Source: Thermoanaerobacterium sp. CMT5567-10 (GTDB taxonomy: Bacteria > Bacillota > Thermoanaerobacteria > Thermoanaerobacterales > Thermoanaerobacteraceae). Taken from it: a stretch of DNA of 64,000 nucleotides. A model generated the notes under the pieces. That model saw only the letters and a list, made by a program, of their open reading frames with translations, did no database searches and had not been told where the DNA came from. The stretch is taken from the NCBI RefSeq assembly GCF_030534315.2, contig NZ_CP130558.2:248001-312000 (forward strand), given 5' to 3'. The translations under genes were made by a program, and so were the position numbers. Positions 63,311 through 64,000 of this stretch are shown one piece after another (position 1 is the stretch's first letter; each line of letters begins with the position of its first letter).

Positions 63311-63329
63311 ATCATCACCTCAAATATTT

Positions 63330-64000
63330 TTATTTGACTATCTGAAAAAATAATACTGTTATAAGTATACCAATAATTGATCCCACGATTACTTGAAATG
63401 TAGAATGTATATTTCCCTCTACTCTACTCTGTGCTACCATAAATGCCATTATAAAACTTATAGTCGATAAAAGTATATTTTTAGATATAAACGTTGACAC
63501 AGTAGCAAGGCAAAAAGCAATTGCACTATGTCCGCTAGGTAAACCACCTCGTAATGGTGTTCCCTTTCCAAAATAGGCTTTTAAAATTATTGTTACTATC
63601 ATTACTACTATAAGTGTTATAAATGTCACATGAGCAGGAGAATTTCTAAGCTTTGTAAGCAAAATATTCGTCCATGGGTTTAATCTATTAAAAAAAAGCA
63701 AATACGCAACAAATATTGCATTTAAAGCAGATATTAATACTGCACCTGCAGCAATATCTTTAGCAATTTTGGCCAAAACATGGTATTCATCAGTTATTAA
63801 ATCCACAATAGTTTCGACTGCTGTATTAATCATTTCAGCCATCAAAACAAGCGATATTGTAACAATTATTGCAATCATCTCAAGTTTGCTAAAATTATAA
63901 AAGAGGCTCAAAATTAAAACTAATATTGCTGCAGTAAAATGTATCTTCATGTTTTTTTCAGTTTTAAATGTATATATTATTCCTTCTATGGCATAATTAA
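63330..64000 (-). CDS. diacylglycerol kinase fused to PAP2 phosphatase (5' end outside window)
   Basis: Membrane protein; the coding frame runs off the right edge (NYAIEGIIYTFKTEKN before the first internal ATG at 63950), so its start is missing. The N-terminal part is DgkA-like: MAEMINTAVETIVDLIT carries the conserved Glu-Asn-Ala active-site pattern. The second half is a PAP2 acid-phosphatase unit with GTPLRGGLPSGHSAIAFC and SRVEGNIHSTFQVIVG, which contain the PSGH and SR...H motifs. So kinase and phosphatase lipid activities are fused in one chain, probably for undecaprenol or diacylglycerol recycling. Located just before era. Confidence 0.88.
   Translation of the reverse strand, partial: NYAIEGIIYTFKTEKNMKIHFTAAILVLILSLFYNFSKLEMIAIIVTISLVLMAEMINTAVETIVDLITDEYHVLAKIAKDIAAGAVLISALNAIFVAYLLFFNRLNPWTNILLTKLRNSPAHVTFITLIVVMIVTIILKAYFGKGTPLRGGLPSGHSAIAFCLATVSTFISKNILLSTISFIMAFMVAQSRVEGNIHSTFQVIVGSIIGILITVLFFQIVK

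Overview
The window is AT-rich, densely packed low-GC Firmicute DNA. Strong AGGAGG ribosome sites, three T-box leaders, sporulation-type genes (YteA-like, YmaF, SpoIIM-like), single-chain GlyRS, type III glutamine synthetase and PPDK with its regulatory protein point to an anaerobic, spore-forming clostridial thermophile. Thermoanaerobacterium or a close relative is my best guess, by recall of gene content rather than by any search.

Layout. 1-4896 is an eroding accessory block: an MFS exporter cut by the window edge, a remnant ABC ATPase, one intact and one frameshifted CPBP protease, and a divergent HTH-TPR regulator of the peptide-sensing type. 4897-14212 is housekeeping: iscS-iscR with an IscR-type operator, rarA, a divergent cis-prenyltransferase, trxA, csoR, tcdA, 6S RNA, then aspS-hisS under a T-box. 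The hisS-aspS-6S-tcdA-rarA-Rrf2-iscS order resembles the Bacillus order as I recall it. 14261-18745 holds rluD, lspA, a mutarotase-like protein and transketolase. 18957-21290 carries tRNA-Trp, ymaF and four tiny membrane proteins. 21292-22199 is a tyrosine recombinase gene bounded by perfect 28-bp inverted repeats, next to a FapA-like gene, an HD-GYP phosphodiesterase gene and a collapsed PAS-GGDEF-EAL gene.

25843-34481 has yteA, a DUF5665 protein, bcp and the complete trpEGDCFBA operon under a Trp T-box. 34539-42819 has mtnN, ileS with its T-box, and the divIVA-ylmH-yggT-sepF-yggS-HlyD division cluster. 43000-48563 has glnN, tRNA-Ala, tmRNA, smpB and rnr. 48710-55240 is a second accessory block: an operon of Yip1-like, SpoIIM-like, M48 protease and secreted-protein genes, the last split by an IS110 element with a candidate bridge RNA, followed by a GAF-LuxR regulator and a PepSY-like protein. 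55266-64000 returns to housekeeping: ppdK with its regulator, glyS, a DUF4342 protein, recO, deoC, era and a DgkA-PAP2 fusion.

The strongest candidates for something undescribed are the recombinase module beside the c-di-GMP genes, and the IS110-interrupted secreted protein with its membrane protease operon. Function in both cases is inference.
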